Part shown: piece after piece, positions 26,232 through 35,063 of the stretch
Layout: each line of letters begins with the position of its first letter
Numbering within the stretch: position 1 is the first letter of the stretch
DNA from: UBA11740 sp049273695
GTDB lineage: Bacteria; Acidobacteriota; Blastocatellia; Pyrinomonadales; Pyrinomonadaceae
Reading direction: 5' to 3'
DNA: 64,000 nt
NCBI GenBank assembly: GCA_049273695.1
Contig: JBASRE010000040.1
Coordinates: forward strand, 1 to 64,000
Translations under genes and position numbers: made by a program
The notes under the pieces: generated by a model
What the model was told of the DNA's origin: nothing
What the model saw: the letters and a program-made list of their open reading frames with translations, nothing else
Database searches by the model: none

Positions 26232-28397
26232 ATGACCAACCGCCTCCCGCTCGCAATCCTGCTCATCACGCAACTGCTGGCTGGCGGTCTTGCGCAGCAG
26301 CCGGCGCCTACGCCAACTCCCTCACCCACTAATCAGGAACGGCCCCAGCAACCCGAAGCCGAAGACGTTGTTCGCATCACGACGAACCTGGTCCAGGTTG
26401 ATGCGGTGATCACCGATAAAGATGGGAAGCTCGTCACGGATTTGAAGCCGGAAGAGGTCGAGATTTACGAGAATGGCCGGGAGCAGAAGATCACAAACTT
26501 CTCTTTCAATCTAAGTGAAAGCCCCTCTCCTTCCCGCGAGGCGAAACGAACCGCAGCCGATAAGAACGCGCCGGCTGTGCCTCCCTCGCGATTGAGGGCG
26601 GAGGACATCCGGCGCACGATCGCGCTGGTCGTCGATGACCTTGGATTGTCTTTCGAAAGCGCTCACTTTGTGCGGCGCGCGTTGAAGAAATTCGTGGATG
26701 AGCAGATGCAGCCCGGCGATCTGGTGGCGGTTATTCGCACCGGCGGCGGCGTGGGCGCGCTGCAACAGTTCACGACTGACAAGCGTCAGCTTTACGCGGC
26801 CATCGAACGCGTGCGCTTTTACATGAATGGTCGCGCAGGCGTCGGCGCGTTTGCGCCGATCAGACCGCCCACCCCCGGCGAGCGCGGCGAAGAGATCGAC
26901 GAAGCCAATGAAGAACTCAACCAGTTTCGCGAAGATGTTTTTTCCGTCGGCACGCTCGGCGCGGTGAATTACGTTGTGCGAGGTTTACGCGAGTTGCCGG
27001 GGCGCAAATCGGTGCTGCTCATCTCAGACGGATTCAGGATTTCCAGTCGCGACGATCCGACCCGAAATTATAGGACTGCGCAAAGGCTCCAGCGTTTAGT
27101 CGACGAAGCCGGCCGTGCTTCTGTGGTCATCTATACGATGAACGCCACCGGACTGCAGACGCTCGGCCTGAGCGCCGCCGACGATACGTCGGGTCGTGAC
27201 GCGGAGCAAATCCAAAACGCATTGAACAGCCGGCGAAACGTCGCGTTTGAGACGCAGGAAGGACTGGACGTGCTCGCGCGCCAAACCGGCGGTATCGCTA
27301 TAAAAAACAGTAACGATCTCAGCGGCGGTATACGTCGCGTCCTGGAAGACCAGAAGGGCTATTACCTCATCGGTTATCGACCGGACCAGTCAACTTTTAA
27401 TCCACGGACCGGCCGGCGGCAGTTTCATCGTCTCTCGTTGAAGGTAAAACGGCCGGGCAAGTTCAACGTGCGCATGCGTCAGGGATTCCTTGGTATCAAC
27501 GATGACGAGCGTTCGGCGGCGCCCCGGACCATGGCGGAGCAGCTTCTTCACGCCCTCATGTCCCCGTTCGGCGCCACGGGTGTGCATCTGCGGCTGACTT
27601 CATTGTTCGGAAACGATGCCAGGACAGGCTCGTTCATGCGCTCGCTTTTACATATCGACGCAAACGATCTGACCTTTACGAAAGAGGTTGACGGGTTTTA
27701 TAAGACAATGATCGACGTCGTGGCGATCACATTTGGCGACAACGGAGTTCCCGTCGATCAGCTGGGAAAGACATATCAAATGAGAGTGAGCGAAAGCGAG
27801 CACAAGCGGCTCCTGCGCGAGGGGTTGGTTTACTACGTCACGGTGCCGCTTAAGAAGCCCGGCGCATATCAGTTGCGGATGTCGCTTCGCGATTCGGCCA
27901 GCGAGCGCGTCGGCTCGGCTAGTCAATTCGTTGACGCGCCGGATATCAAGAAAAAGCGGCTTGCCCTTTCCGGCATTATCCTGCGGGCGCAAAGCCCCGC
28001 TCAGGCGGGCGGCGCGCTCGCCTCGGCTGCCGGCGAAGGCCGCGAAGAGGGCAGCGCTCGGACCAGCGCCGCGGTGCGGCAATTCAAACCTGGAACGATC
28101 ATCGAGTACGCGTTCTTCATCTACAATCCGAAACTGGATAAAGCATCATCTCGCCCGCAACTCATTACGCAGGTCAAATTATTTCACGACGGGAAAGAGA
28201 TCTTCTCGGGTAAAGAACTTCCGTATGACAGCAGCGGCCAAATCGACCTCCAACGATTGCCAACCGGCGGCGCGATTCAACTTGCCAATAGCATGGAACC
28301 CGGCGACTACGTGCTTCAAGTGATCGTGACCGACCCTCTCGCTGACCAGAAGCATCGCCTCTCGACGCAATGGATGGATTTCCAGATCGTGAAGTGA
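26232..28397 (+). CDS. VWFA-related Acidobacterial domain protein
   Basis: A 721-residue protein, start ATG 26232, with a signal peptide (about residues 1-22) and a Pro/Thr linker. The N-terminal sandwich has VVRITTNLVQVDAVITDKDG and EVEIYENGREQKI. The VWA-like domain is about residues 125-390 (TIALVVDDLGLSFESAHFVR, RKSVLLISDGFRI). DDLG replaces the usual DxSxS metal site. The C-terminal half is beta-rich with RSLLHIDANDLTF. Proteins of this TIGR03436-type family are expanded in Acidobacteria; their role is unknown, probably extracellular. A second member is at 52791-54965. Confidence 0.9.
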   Translation: MTNRLPLAILLITQLLAGGLAQQPAPTPTPSPTNQERPQQPEAEDVVRITTNLVQVDAVITDKDGKLVTDLKPEEVEIYENGREQKITNFSFNLSESPSPSREAKRTAADKNAPAVPPSRLRAEDIRRTIALVVDDLGLSFESAHFVRRALKKFVDEQMQPGDLVAVIRTGGGVGALQQFTTDKRQLYAAIERVRFYMNGRAGVGAFAPIRPPTPGERGEEIDEANEELNQFREDVFSVGTLGAVNYVVRGLRELPGRKSVLLISDGFRISSRDDPTRNYRTAQRLQRLVDEAGRASVVIYTMNATGLQTLGLSAADDTSGRDAEQIQNALNSRRNVAFETQEGLDVLARQTGGIAIKNSNDLSGGIRRVLEDQKGYYLIGYRPDQSTFNPRTGRRQFHRLSLKVKRPGKFNVRMRQGFLGINDDERSAAPRTMAEQLLHALMSPFGATGVHLRLTSLFGNDARTGSFMRSLLHIDANDLTFTKEVDGFYKTMIDVVAITFGDNGVPVDQLGKTYQMRVSESEHKRLLREGLVYYVTVPLKKPGAYQLRMSLRDSASERVGSASQFVDAPDIKKKRLALSGIILRAQSPAQAGGALASAAGEGREEGSARTSAAVRQFKPGTIIEYAFFIYNPKLDKASSRPQLITQVKLFHDGKEIFSGKELPYDSSGQIDLQRLPTGGAIQLANSMEPGDYVLQVIVTDPLADQKHRLSTQWMDFQIVK

Positions 28398-28409
28398 AGC
28401 GCGCTCGCG

Positions 28410-29486
28410 ATGCGGATTCTTCAGTTATCTTCAGCGCGACACTTCGGAGGAGGCGAGCGTCACTTCGTCGATTTGACGAATGGCCTTGTGCGAAGTGGCC
28501 ACGAAGTCTTTGCTGCTACGACGCCGGAGTCTCCGTTACTTCCGGAACTTCAAAAACTTCCCGCCGGTAACATTCTAAGCCTTCCGTTCCGCAAACCGTT
28601 TGACGTCGCGTCGGCCTGGAAGCTGCGCCGGTTTGCGCGCGATCGCGACATAGAAATTATTCATGCGCACGTGGCGCGCGATTACCCGCTCGCATCTTTG
28701 GCGGCAGGAGGCGTGAGGCCTCGGCTTGTGCTTACTCGTCACGTTCTGTTTCCGATGGGCAAGCTTCACAGGCTAACGCACCGGCGCGTTGGGCGCGTGA
28801 TTGCGGTATCGGAAGCGGTCGCCGCCAGCCTGAGCGATCAGAAAATCTTTGATGAAACTCAAATCACCGTGATTCGGCACGGCATAGACCTCGAGCGATT
28901 TCACTCCGTCGTAGGACGAACTGAGGCCAAGACGCTGCGCGTTGGCATGTTGGGTGAACTTTCTCGCGTCAAAGGCCAGAAGGAATTTGTGCGCGCGGCC
29001 GCGATGATTGCGGGTCAACGTGCGGATGTGGATTTCATCATCGCGGGTCGGGACAATTCTGCCGAAGGTGAATACAGAAGGGAACTAATGCAGTCGATAG
29101 AATCCGCCGGTCTCACTGACCGGATTAGCGTCATCGAATCGAGAATCGACGTCGCTGAGTTTCTGGCGCAGCTTGACGTGTTCGTCTCAGCATCAAGTTC
29201 GGAAGCTTTCGGGCTCGCGATTGCCGAGGCGATGGCCGCGGGCGTTCCGGTGGTTGCGACTGCCAGTGACGGCGCCCGCGAAATCATCGCTGACTCGCAG
29301 ACGGGACGGCTGGTGCCTATTGGCGATGTAGACGAGTTGGCCAAGCGGCTCGGTGAATTGTTGGATGATTCTGCGGAGCGAAAACGCCTGGGCGATAATG
29401 CCCGACGCAAGGCCGCCGAAGATTTTTCTTTAGCTCGCATGATCGCGGAAACCGAAGCCGTCTACTCCCAGGTTCTGAACAGCTAG
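28410..29486 (+). CDS. GT4 family glycosyltransferase
   Basis: A 358-residue GT-B protein. The N-terminal domain has LSSARHFGGGERHFVDLTNG and the C-terminal donor-binding domain has SSSEAFGLAIAEAMAAGVPV. The fold and motifs indicate a retaining transfer from a nucleotide sugar; acceptor and sugar are unknown. It starts 12 nt after the VWFA protein gene and is convergent with a GT39-type membrane glycosyltransferase gene, 13 nt apart. Confidence 0.9.
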   Translation: MRILQLSSARHFGGGERHFVDLTNGLVRSGHEVFAATTPESPLLPELQKLPAGNILSLPFRKPFDVASAWKLRRFARDRDIEIIHAHVARDYPLASLAAGGVRPRLVLTRHVLFPMGKLHRLTHRRVGRVIAVSEAVAASLSDQKIFDETQITVIRHGIDLERFHSVVGRTEAKTLRVGMLGELSRVKGQKEFVRAAAMIAGQRADVDFIIAGRDNSAEGEYRRELMQSIESAGLTDRISVIESRIDVAEFLAQLDVFVSASSSEAFGLAIAEAMAAGVPVVATASDGAREIIADSQTGRLVPIGDVDELAKRLGELLDDSAERKRLGDNARRKAAEDFSLARMIAETEAVYSQVLNS

Positions 29487-29499
29487 ATCGTTGCGCGCT

Positions 29500-31068
29500 T
29501 CAGCGCGCGCGGGACAACTCAACCAGAAACACCTGCTCGCCCTGCGCCACAGCCGACAAAACATTTCTTGTTTGGTAACCGAGAGTCTTCACGTAACTCA
29601 TTGGTGGCCGATTTTCGTCCCAACGCCGGGCCCGGTAGGCGACCCAGATATGCTGACCGTCAATTCCTGATGCGGGCACGATTTCGACTTCGCTGAAGCG
29701 ACGCGGCAGAAAAAACGCCGGGTCGTCAGGTACGCCCGGCAGGCCCTTCACGACTTTGACCTTGAAGGACGGCGTCACTGTCCGCTCCGGAGCGAACCAT
29801 ACGTGGTAAGCGACCAGGTCTTCGAATGTGTAGACCACGGGCGCTGGTTCGCCAGGTGTGGGCGCCGGGATCTGCTTCGCAAGATTGTTCCATTCGCACC
29901 ACGACAGCCCCGGCACCGGCTTCAGCAAGTAAACCGCACCGGCGAGTATCATTACTGAGGCGAAGCCGATCAGCACCGTCAACTTTGTCCAGTACGGTTT
30001 CAGGTTCGCGATCGCGATGCCTGCGAGGATGAAGAAGGGGACCGCGGAAATAATTAAGTGCCGCGTGCCCCAAATTGAATACGGCAAAATCCAGCTTACT
30101 CCCGCGGCAAGAATCAGCGGAACAAACGTAAGCGCAAGCATAACTCGTTCGGCCTCGGTGAATGCACGATCTCGCCACCGTCGGAAGAATAGAATTGCTA
30201 AAGCCACGCCGACTAGCAGCAAAGCCAACCACCCGATCAGAAAACTGTCAGCTCGATCAAGCGTGCTTTGGCTGAACAGGAAAGGCTTATTCAGCAGGAC
30301 GAAATATTCGGCGAGGTCGCGTGCGTTTGGACGCTTTATCCAACCGATGTTTTGCGCCAGACCCCGCGCAGGTTCGCGGAAGGTGGCAACGGCATAGATC
30401 CATGGAAGGTACGCAACGATAAGCACTGCCGCCGTACGCAGAAATCGGCTGAGGTTCTTCCGATACCAGATGAGCACGAGGCAAGCCTGAGCAAAGACCA
30501 GCAGCCATCCGTAGTAATGCGTGTAGACGAGCAGCAGGTTGCAAACGGTTAAGACTGCCAGAGTCCTACGGCCTGGGTTCTGCACGAAGAGAATAAACAG
30601 CCAAATCGAAGTGACGCCGAGAAACAGCAAAAGGCTGTACATGCGAACTTCCTGCGTGTATTTGATCAGAAATCCGCTGACCGCGATCAGCGTAAAAGCG
30701 AGGTTTCGTTCTTTCGCGTTCAAATTCAGCTCGCGACAGAGAAGGTAAAACGGCGCGATGGTGGCGACGGCCAAAAGCACCGAAAGGAGTCGAAGCCAGA
30801 CGAGGGACTCGCCGCCGATTCCGATCCAAATTTTCAGCAACGCATAGAAGAGGGGTGGGTGAATGATGTCGGCGGCCACGAACTTAAACATCTCCGGCCA
30901 ACTGTGGCGCGCGGCATGAACTGAAAAAACTTCGTCGAACCAGAGGCAGGTGGCCGTGAGATGCCACATCCGCGCGCCGAGAGACATCAGCAACACCAAG
31001 GCAAAGATTACCTGGTGTGCGGAGAGACGGGTCCCCGAAGCACGCTCACTGTCCTGCGTTGTAACCAT
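29500..31068 (-). CDS. GT39/PMT-type membrane glycosyltransferase
   Basis: A 522-residue protein; ATG 31068 was chosen (the frame extends to 31116). It has about ten membrane segments. The first periplasmic loop carries the acidic pair in LWFDEVFSVHAARHSWPEM, typical of the ArnT/PMT glycosyltransferase superfamily, followed by HPPLFYALLKIW. The C-terminal ~120 residues are soluble. Members transfer sugars from polyprenyl-phosphate donors on the outer face of the inner membrane. Substrate unknown. Confidence 0.87.
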   Translation of the reverse strand: MVTTQDSERASGTRLSAHQVIFALVLLMSLGARMWHLTATCLWFDEVFSVHAARHSWPEMFKFVAADIIHPPLFYALLKIWIGIGGESLVWLRLLSVLLAVATIAPFYLLCRELNLNAKERNLAFTLIAVSGFLIKYTQEVRMYSLLLFLGVTSIWLFILFVQNPGRRTLAVLTVCNLLLVYTHYYGWLLVFAQACLVLIWYRKNLSRFLRTAAVLIVAYLPWIYAVATFREPARGLAQNIGWIKRPNARDLAEYFVLLNKPFLFSQSTLDRADSFLIGWLALLLVGVALAILFFRRWRDRAFTEAERVMLALTFVPLILAAGVSWILPYSIWGTRHLIISAVPFFILAGIAIANLKPYWTKLTVLIGFASVMILAGAVYLLKPVPGLSWCEWNNLAKQIPAPTPGEPAPVVYTFEDLVAYHVWFAPERTVTPSFKVKVVKGLPGVPDDPAFFLPRRFSEVEIVPASGIDGQHIWVAYRARRWDENRPPMSYVKTLGYQTRNVLSAVAQGEQVFLVELSRAR

Positions 31069-31119
31069 TGTTAGACCGCGCGACATCTTACACGGGTACT
31101 CGCCTCTGGCGGGCAAATT

Positions 31120-31183
31120 GTGGCACAGAATTCAGTCTGTGGTTTCTCGGCTTGAAGGCATCACAGACTGAAGTCTGTGCCAC
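31120..31183. repeat. CACAGACTGAAGTCTGTGCCAC inverted repeat, copy 1
   Basis: Two 22-nt arms (31120-31141 and 31162-31183) are complementary with one mismatch around a 20-nt loop. Another copy is at 61927-61992 and a partial one is near 58175. It lies between divergent genes and upstream of the small membrane protein gene at 31248. Confidence 0.85.
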
Positions 31184-31247
31184 TTGCGCACCGGGCGCCC
31201 TTTCTCGTCGCTGGAACTGTGCGATAAAATGCGCGTCTAACAAATCC

Positions 31248-31748
31248 ATGGCCGCTAACCACAGCATTCCGGAAGAAAAGCCCCGACGGACTCTAATCAT
31301 TGTCGTCGCCGTGATTGCCGCCGTTCTCATTGGCGGTGTTTTCTATCTGCTCATGCGCGAGACTGCAGCGCCCGCGGCGCCGGCGACTTTGGCAGACGGC
31401 ATCCGCGCCGGCTCGCCGGAGTTCGAGCAGTATCGGGCGAAAATTGCTCTGGATAAACCGGAAGCCACGCAATCGACAAACGTGCTGGGTGGATTTCAGA
31501 TGACTCTCGAGACGACCGTGCGAAACTTTACCGGCCGCACCATCACTGGAGTGGAAATTCGCGCTGCGATACTGAATAGCGAGGGAGGCGTCCTCAGGGA
31601 GCGCACCATGGTGGTCATTCCTTCCGCGAAACGCTCAGAACTGGAACCGAACAAGACCATGTTTGTGACGGTCCCAATAAGCCAGCTAAAAGAAACGGAT
31701 GACCGGGCCAGTCTTTGGATGGAAGTGACGGCGTTTAAGCTGAGGTAG
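31248..31748 (+). CDS. Single-pass membrane protein with extracytoplasmic beta domain
   Basis: A 166-residue protein, start ATG 31248; the longer frame from 31068 runs through an intergenic repeat and is rejected. One membrane helix (about residues 15-37) is followed by a linker and a beta domain with TLETTVRNFTGRTITGVEIR, as in FxLyD-type domains that bind or stabilise envelope partners. It ends in a double palindrome shared with the convergent ABC ATPase gene. Function unknown. Confidence 0.7.
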   Translation: MAANHSIPEEKPRRTLIIVVAVIAAVLIGGVFYLLMRETAAPAAPATLADGIRAGSPEFEQYRAKIALDKPEATQSTNVLGGFQMTLETTVRNFTGRTITGVEIRAAILNSEGGVLRERTMVVIPSAKRSELEPNKTMFVTVPISQLKETDDRASLWMEVTAFKLR

Positions 31749-31799
31749 GTAGCGCAAGCTGATAACTTGCGCAGAGCGCAAATTAACAATTTGCGCTAC
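31749..31799. repeat. Double palindrome between convergent genes
   Basis: Two adjacent hairpins, GCGCAAgctgataacTTGCGC and GCGCAAATTaacAATTTGCGC, together make a larger inverted repeat flanked by GTAG and CTAC. It may act as a bidirectional terminator. The TAG stop codon of the ABC ATPase (31798-31796 on the minus strand) lies inside it. Confidence 0.8.
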
Positions 31800-32707
31800 A
31801 AAAACAGTTCTTCCAGCGACTGCCGCACCGGCTGAACTGAAACCAGTTTTCCATTCGCCTTTCGCACTGCGGCGATTACCGCGTCGATTTCCTTTTCGTT
31901 GTGAACCTGGATTCTTAATCCGCTGGCGTCGATCAGCACCTGCGCGTTGCCATCCAGGTTCTCTCTCAGGACCGCTTCGTTTGCGCCGGCCGCAATGATC
32001 TCGATCAGGTTTGATTCTCGGGCGCGCAGTTCATCGAGCGATCCGGCATGTGCCAAACGGCCCTGCTTCAGAATCGCGACGTTGTCGCACAGCACTTCGA
32101 TGTCGGACAGAATGTGCGAGCACATGAAAACCGTCTTGTCTTCGGTGCGCAGCGACGCAATCAGGTCGCGCACCTCGCGACGGCCGACCGGATCGAGGCC
32201 GCTCATCGGCTCGTCAAGAAAAACGATTTCCGGATCGTTGACGAGCGCCTGTGCGAGTCCGACCCGCTGCAACATTCCTTTTGAGAGTTTGCGCAGTTGC
32301 CTGTCCCAGCTCTTTTGATCGAGATTCACCCGCGTTAACAATTCTTCCGCGCGCCGTTTGCGCGTCGCTGCATCCAGGTCGAACAGTTGCCCGCAGTAGT
32401 CGAGAAACTCGCGCGGAGTCAGGTAGTCGTAGAAGTAAGGATTCTCAGGCAGATAGCCGATTCGTTGGTGCATCGAGATGTCGCTGATGTCCTGACCAAG
32501 AATGCTTGCGCGGCCCTCGGTGGGAAAGATTAGTCGCATCAGCAACTTTAAAGTTGTCGTCTTGCCCGCACCGTTTGCGCCGAGAAAGCCGAAAATCTGA
32601 CGCGGCTCGACATTGAGGGACAGGCCGTCCAGCGCGCGCACTTTGCGCTTGCGCCAGAAGCCGACTTCGTAGTCCTTCGTCAGGTTTTCTATTTCAACAA
32701 CCGGCAT
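31796..32707 (-). CDS. ABC transporter ATP-binding protein (ABC-2 type)
   Basis: A 303-residue protein. Walker A GANGAGKT (about 40-47), the Q-loop LPENPYFYDYL, the signature LSKGM and Walker B EIVFLDEPMSGLDP are present. The C-terminal ~80 residues form the extension common in ABC-2 exporters. It would power export by the permease encoded two genes upstream in the same minus-strand operon. Substrate unknown. Confidence 0.95.
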   Translation of the reverse strand: MPVVEIENLTKDYEVGFWRKRKVRALDGLSLNVEPRQIFGFLGANGAGKTTTLKLLMRLIFPTEGRASILGQDISDISMHQRIGYLPENPYFYDYLTPREFLDYCGQLFDLDAATRKRRAEELLTRVNLDQKSWDRQLRKLSKGMLQRVGLAQALVNDPEIVFLDEPMSGLDPVGRREVRDLIASLRTEDKTVFMCSHILSDIEVLCDNVAILKQGRLAHAGSLDELRARESNLIEIIAAGANEAVLRENLDGNAQVLIDASGLRIQVHNEKEIDAVIAAVRKANGKLVSVQPVRQSLEELFL

Positions 32708-32710
32708 AAT

Positions 32711-33634
32711 TCAACGTGCCACCTTTGAGCCTTCACCGAGATCCACGTCACATTGGTTCACAATTAAGCGATACGGCACGCCAGAGGGATCTAGCGGCGC
32801 GCCAGTAGCGGGATCCAACCGGAGTCCCTCGCGGCGAAGTTCGGCACCAATCTGTCGCCAGGATGATGGGCAACGATTGTCGCGGCTGTACATCTCGGAG
32901 GAACGCAACAGATGCCGGATCACGTCGCGATCATCCAGCGAGTCGAGCCGCATCAGATGCGCAACGACCATCTCCTTCACGGTTTTATCGTCCGCTGTTT
33001 CGTACAGGCGTTGGTACATTTCACGCGCGGCATCGCGCGATCCGGCGTCACCTTTCAAACGCGCGCTCATCGCGGTCATCCACGACGGCGCGCCAGGGAG
33101 TCTGGCGCCGGCAGCGTAAATCGCAGAAGCGGTGGCATACTCGCCGCGCTGCCAGTAGATATATCCAAGGTTTTGGTGCAACCGCCACGACGACGGATTA
33201 GCCGCGATGCCTTTGTTAAGCAACGCAATCGCTTGATCGGGATCCACCTCGGGCAGAATTACGGCGCCATACTCGTAGACCGGAATGAACTGCGGATCGA
33301 GCGTCGTGGCAACATCGAGCAAACCCGCCAGCAGACGCAAATCAAGACTGGACAGATCGCTCAACACAAATTGATTGTCATGGGTGTCTTGATGAGCGAC
33401 GATCTTGCGCCCGACGTACTGCAGCGAACGCATCCAGTACCAGTCGGCTGCCAATCCGTTGAACGCCAGTGTCAATCGCTTTGCTGCCGAACCGCTCAGG
33501 TACAGTCGTGATTCAGCCAACTGTTTTGCGTGATCGGTTCGACGTGCGTCGAGCCACCGGCTCAGGAATGCTGAGACGCCCAGGCCGGCGACCAACACGA
33601 CGATTAACGCTGCCTCACGCCTTATGTTTCTCAT
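32711..33634 (-). CDS. TPR-like periplasmic-facing membrane protein
   Basis: A 307-residue protein. An N-terminal signal anchor (about residues 8-25) is followed by TPR-like helices (ALLNKGIAANPSSWRLHQNL, GYIYWQRGEYATASAIYAAG). It lies inside the ABC operon: its ATG overlaps the permease stop by 4 nt, and its stop is 3 nt before the ATPase ATG. Such placement suggests it serves the exporter, perhaps as an adaptor. No closer family was recognised. Confidence 0.75.
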   Translation of the reverse strand: MRNIRREAALIVVLVAGLGVSAFLSRWLDARRTDHAKQLAESRLYLSGSAAKRLTLAFNGLAADWYWMRSLQYVGRKIVAHQDTHDNQFVLSDLSSLDLRLLAGLLDVATTLDPQFIPVYEYGAVILPEVDPDQAIALLNKGIAANPSSWRLHQNLGYIYWQRGEYATASAIYAAGARLPGAPSWMTAMSARLKGDAGSRDAAREMYQRLYETADDKTVKEMVVAHLMRLDSLDDRDVIRHLLRSSEMYSRDNRCPSSWRQIGAELRREGLRLDPATGAPLDPSGVPYRLIVNQCDVDLGEGSKVAR

Positions 33635-34410
33635 TTGAAGTTACGCCGGCCGAAAATGAGAGTGGCAGCCGACAGCAGGACTCCCACATAAACCACGGCA
33701 TAGATCCCCGACACGAGCACCGCGGCCGGTTCAGGTATCAGTCCATGCGCAGTCGGTGTAATCACGCTGTAATTGGAAAAATTCGGCAGCAGGTAATAGA
33801 GCCCGCGAAATAGCCAACGCGCCGGCGCGCTGCCGCTCGCGTTTGCCAGAACTTTCAGATCAGCGCTGAAGTGCCCGATGATGAAAACGAAAAATGTAAG
33901 CAGCGCTGACAACGCCGGGCTGGAAAACGACGAAAACACCAAGGCGACCGCGGTGATAATCAGCAGCTCGAAGTAAATCAGCAGAATAGCGGGCCAAATC
34001 TTTGCGGCGAGCGGATTCCAACCTCGGTGTACATAAACCAACGCCAGGGTTACGCCGGCGCCCATGACGAGGACGTTGACGAGCAGCGTCAAGCTCAGGC
34101 CGAGGTACTTCCCAACCAGAAACTGGCCGCGGCCAATCGGCTTGGAAAGAATCGCGTAGAGCGTGCGCCGCTCGATCTCTTTGTAAACCAGGCCCACGCC
34201 GACAAAGATTGCGATGAATGCTCCGAACAGCAGCATCGCGCTCAAACCGAGATCGACGATGATCTTCGCTTCCTGGCCGGCGGACAGCTCGCCCAAAAAA
34301 ATTGCGCTGCCGATCAACAGCAGCGCAAAGAGAATCAAATTGTAGAGGACGCGATCGCGAACCGCTTCGCGGAAAGCATTACGGGCAATCGCTATTGTCC
34401 GACCTGCCAT
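33631..34410 (-). CDS. ABC-2 family transporter permease
   Basis: A 259-residue protein with about six membrane segments. The first segment follows the NAFREAVRDRVLYNLILFAL motif often seen in ABC-2 permeases of the NosY type, and KEIERRTLYAILSKPIGRGQ is a typical cytoplasmic loop. It is the first gene of the operon with the TPR-like protein and the ATPase. Substrate is not predictable. Confidence 0.9.
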   Translation of the reverse strand: MAGRTIAIARNAFREAVRDRVLYNLILFALLLIGSAIFLGELSAGQEAKIIVDLGLSAMLLFGAFIAIFVGVGLVYKEIERRTLYAILSKPIGRGQFLVGKYLGLSLTLLVNVLVMGAGVTLALVYVHRGWNPLAAKIWPAILLIYFELLIITAVALVFSSFSSPALSALLTFFVFIIGHFSADLKVLANASGSAPARWLFRGLYYLLPNFSNYSVITPTAHGLIPEPAAVLVSGIYAVVYVGVLLSAATLIFGRRNFK

Positions 34411-34475
34411 GGAGGTGAATATTACACGATTTTGTATCAGATGCGCGCGACGTGTCGAAGTAACGACAGCTATCG

Positions 34476-34955
34476 CTAGTTCCCCATGACCGGAGCTGAT
34501 TTCACCGCATCTCCATTCGCGTAAGCCGCCAGGCCACCTCCGCTGTCGCCGTGCAGCACGCCATCTTCGGTGATACCGAAACGGCGCGTTCCCGTCTGGC
34601 CGATGCCGGCCGGAGTGATTGGCGCCGCGGTCGCATAGAAAACTGCCGGTCTAATGCTGGGCGCGCTGGGCGTCGCCGCGAAGTTGTATCCGCTCTTCGA
34701 ACCGCCGCCGAGCACCGCATCGGTCAAAACCTCGGCGCGCAACTGGGCCAGCGTGCCATAGTCGCCGCGGCCCGTAGTTGACTGGTACGTAAGCTGACAA
34801 CTCTGAATTGTTCTTAGCGATGATTGGGCCGAGGCCTCATTCGCCGAGCGCCGGGAAGCCAATAAGCTGGGTACGGCAATCGATGCCACAATTCCGATGA
34901 TGGCGACAACGATTAAAAGTTCGATTAACGAAAATCCCTTAGATTGGCGGCTCAT
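34476..34955 (-). CDS. Type IV pilin-like protein (prepilin)
   Basis: A 159-residue protein. The short leader MSRQSKG is followed by the class III signal FSLIELLIVVAIIGIVASIA, with the conserved Glu at position 5 after cleavage. Ser and Tyr/Gln-rich helical segments come next (SAQSSLRTIQSCQLTYQSTT). The C-terminal part is Gly/Asp-rich. A purine-rich site (GGAGAGGGG) precedes the ATG. It lies downstream of a second pilin gene, separated by a terminator. Likely a minor or alternative pilin. Confidence 0.88.
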   Translation of the reverse strand: MSRQSKGFSLIELLIVVAIIGIVASIAVPSLLASRRSANEASAQSSLRTIQSCQLTYQSTTGRGDYGTLAQLRAEVLTDAVLGGGSKSGYNFAATPSAPSIRPAVFYATAAPITPAGIGQTGTRRFGITEDGVLHGDSGGGLAAYANGDAVKSAPVMGN

Positions 34956-34997
34956 AATGTTACCCCTCTCCGTTTCTGGTGGGTGGGGCCGAAGGTT

Positions 34998-35031
34998 AAA
35001 AAAAGCGGGGTGAAGATTAACTCCACCCCGC
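34998..35031 (-). terminator. Rho-independent terminator after the first pilin gene
   Basis: On the minus strand an 8-bp stem, GCGGGGTG pairing with CACCCCGC (35024-35031 and 35005-35012), is followed by a run of seven T (complement of 34998-35004). It lies 33 nt beyond the stop of the pilin gene at 35064-35546 and separates it from the second pilin gene. Confidence 0.9.
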
Positions 35032-35063
35032 GAAGTCTAGCTTCAAAGTGATTGGTTTAGTTG

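Noticed and set aside
31068..31247. N-terminal extension of the 166-residue membrane protein to 31068
   Set aside because: It reads through the intergenic inverted repeat and gives non-membrane, Cys/Trp-rich sequence; ATG 31248 gives a normal anchor.
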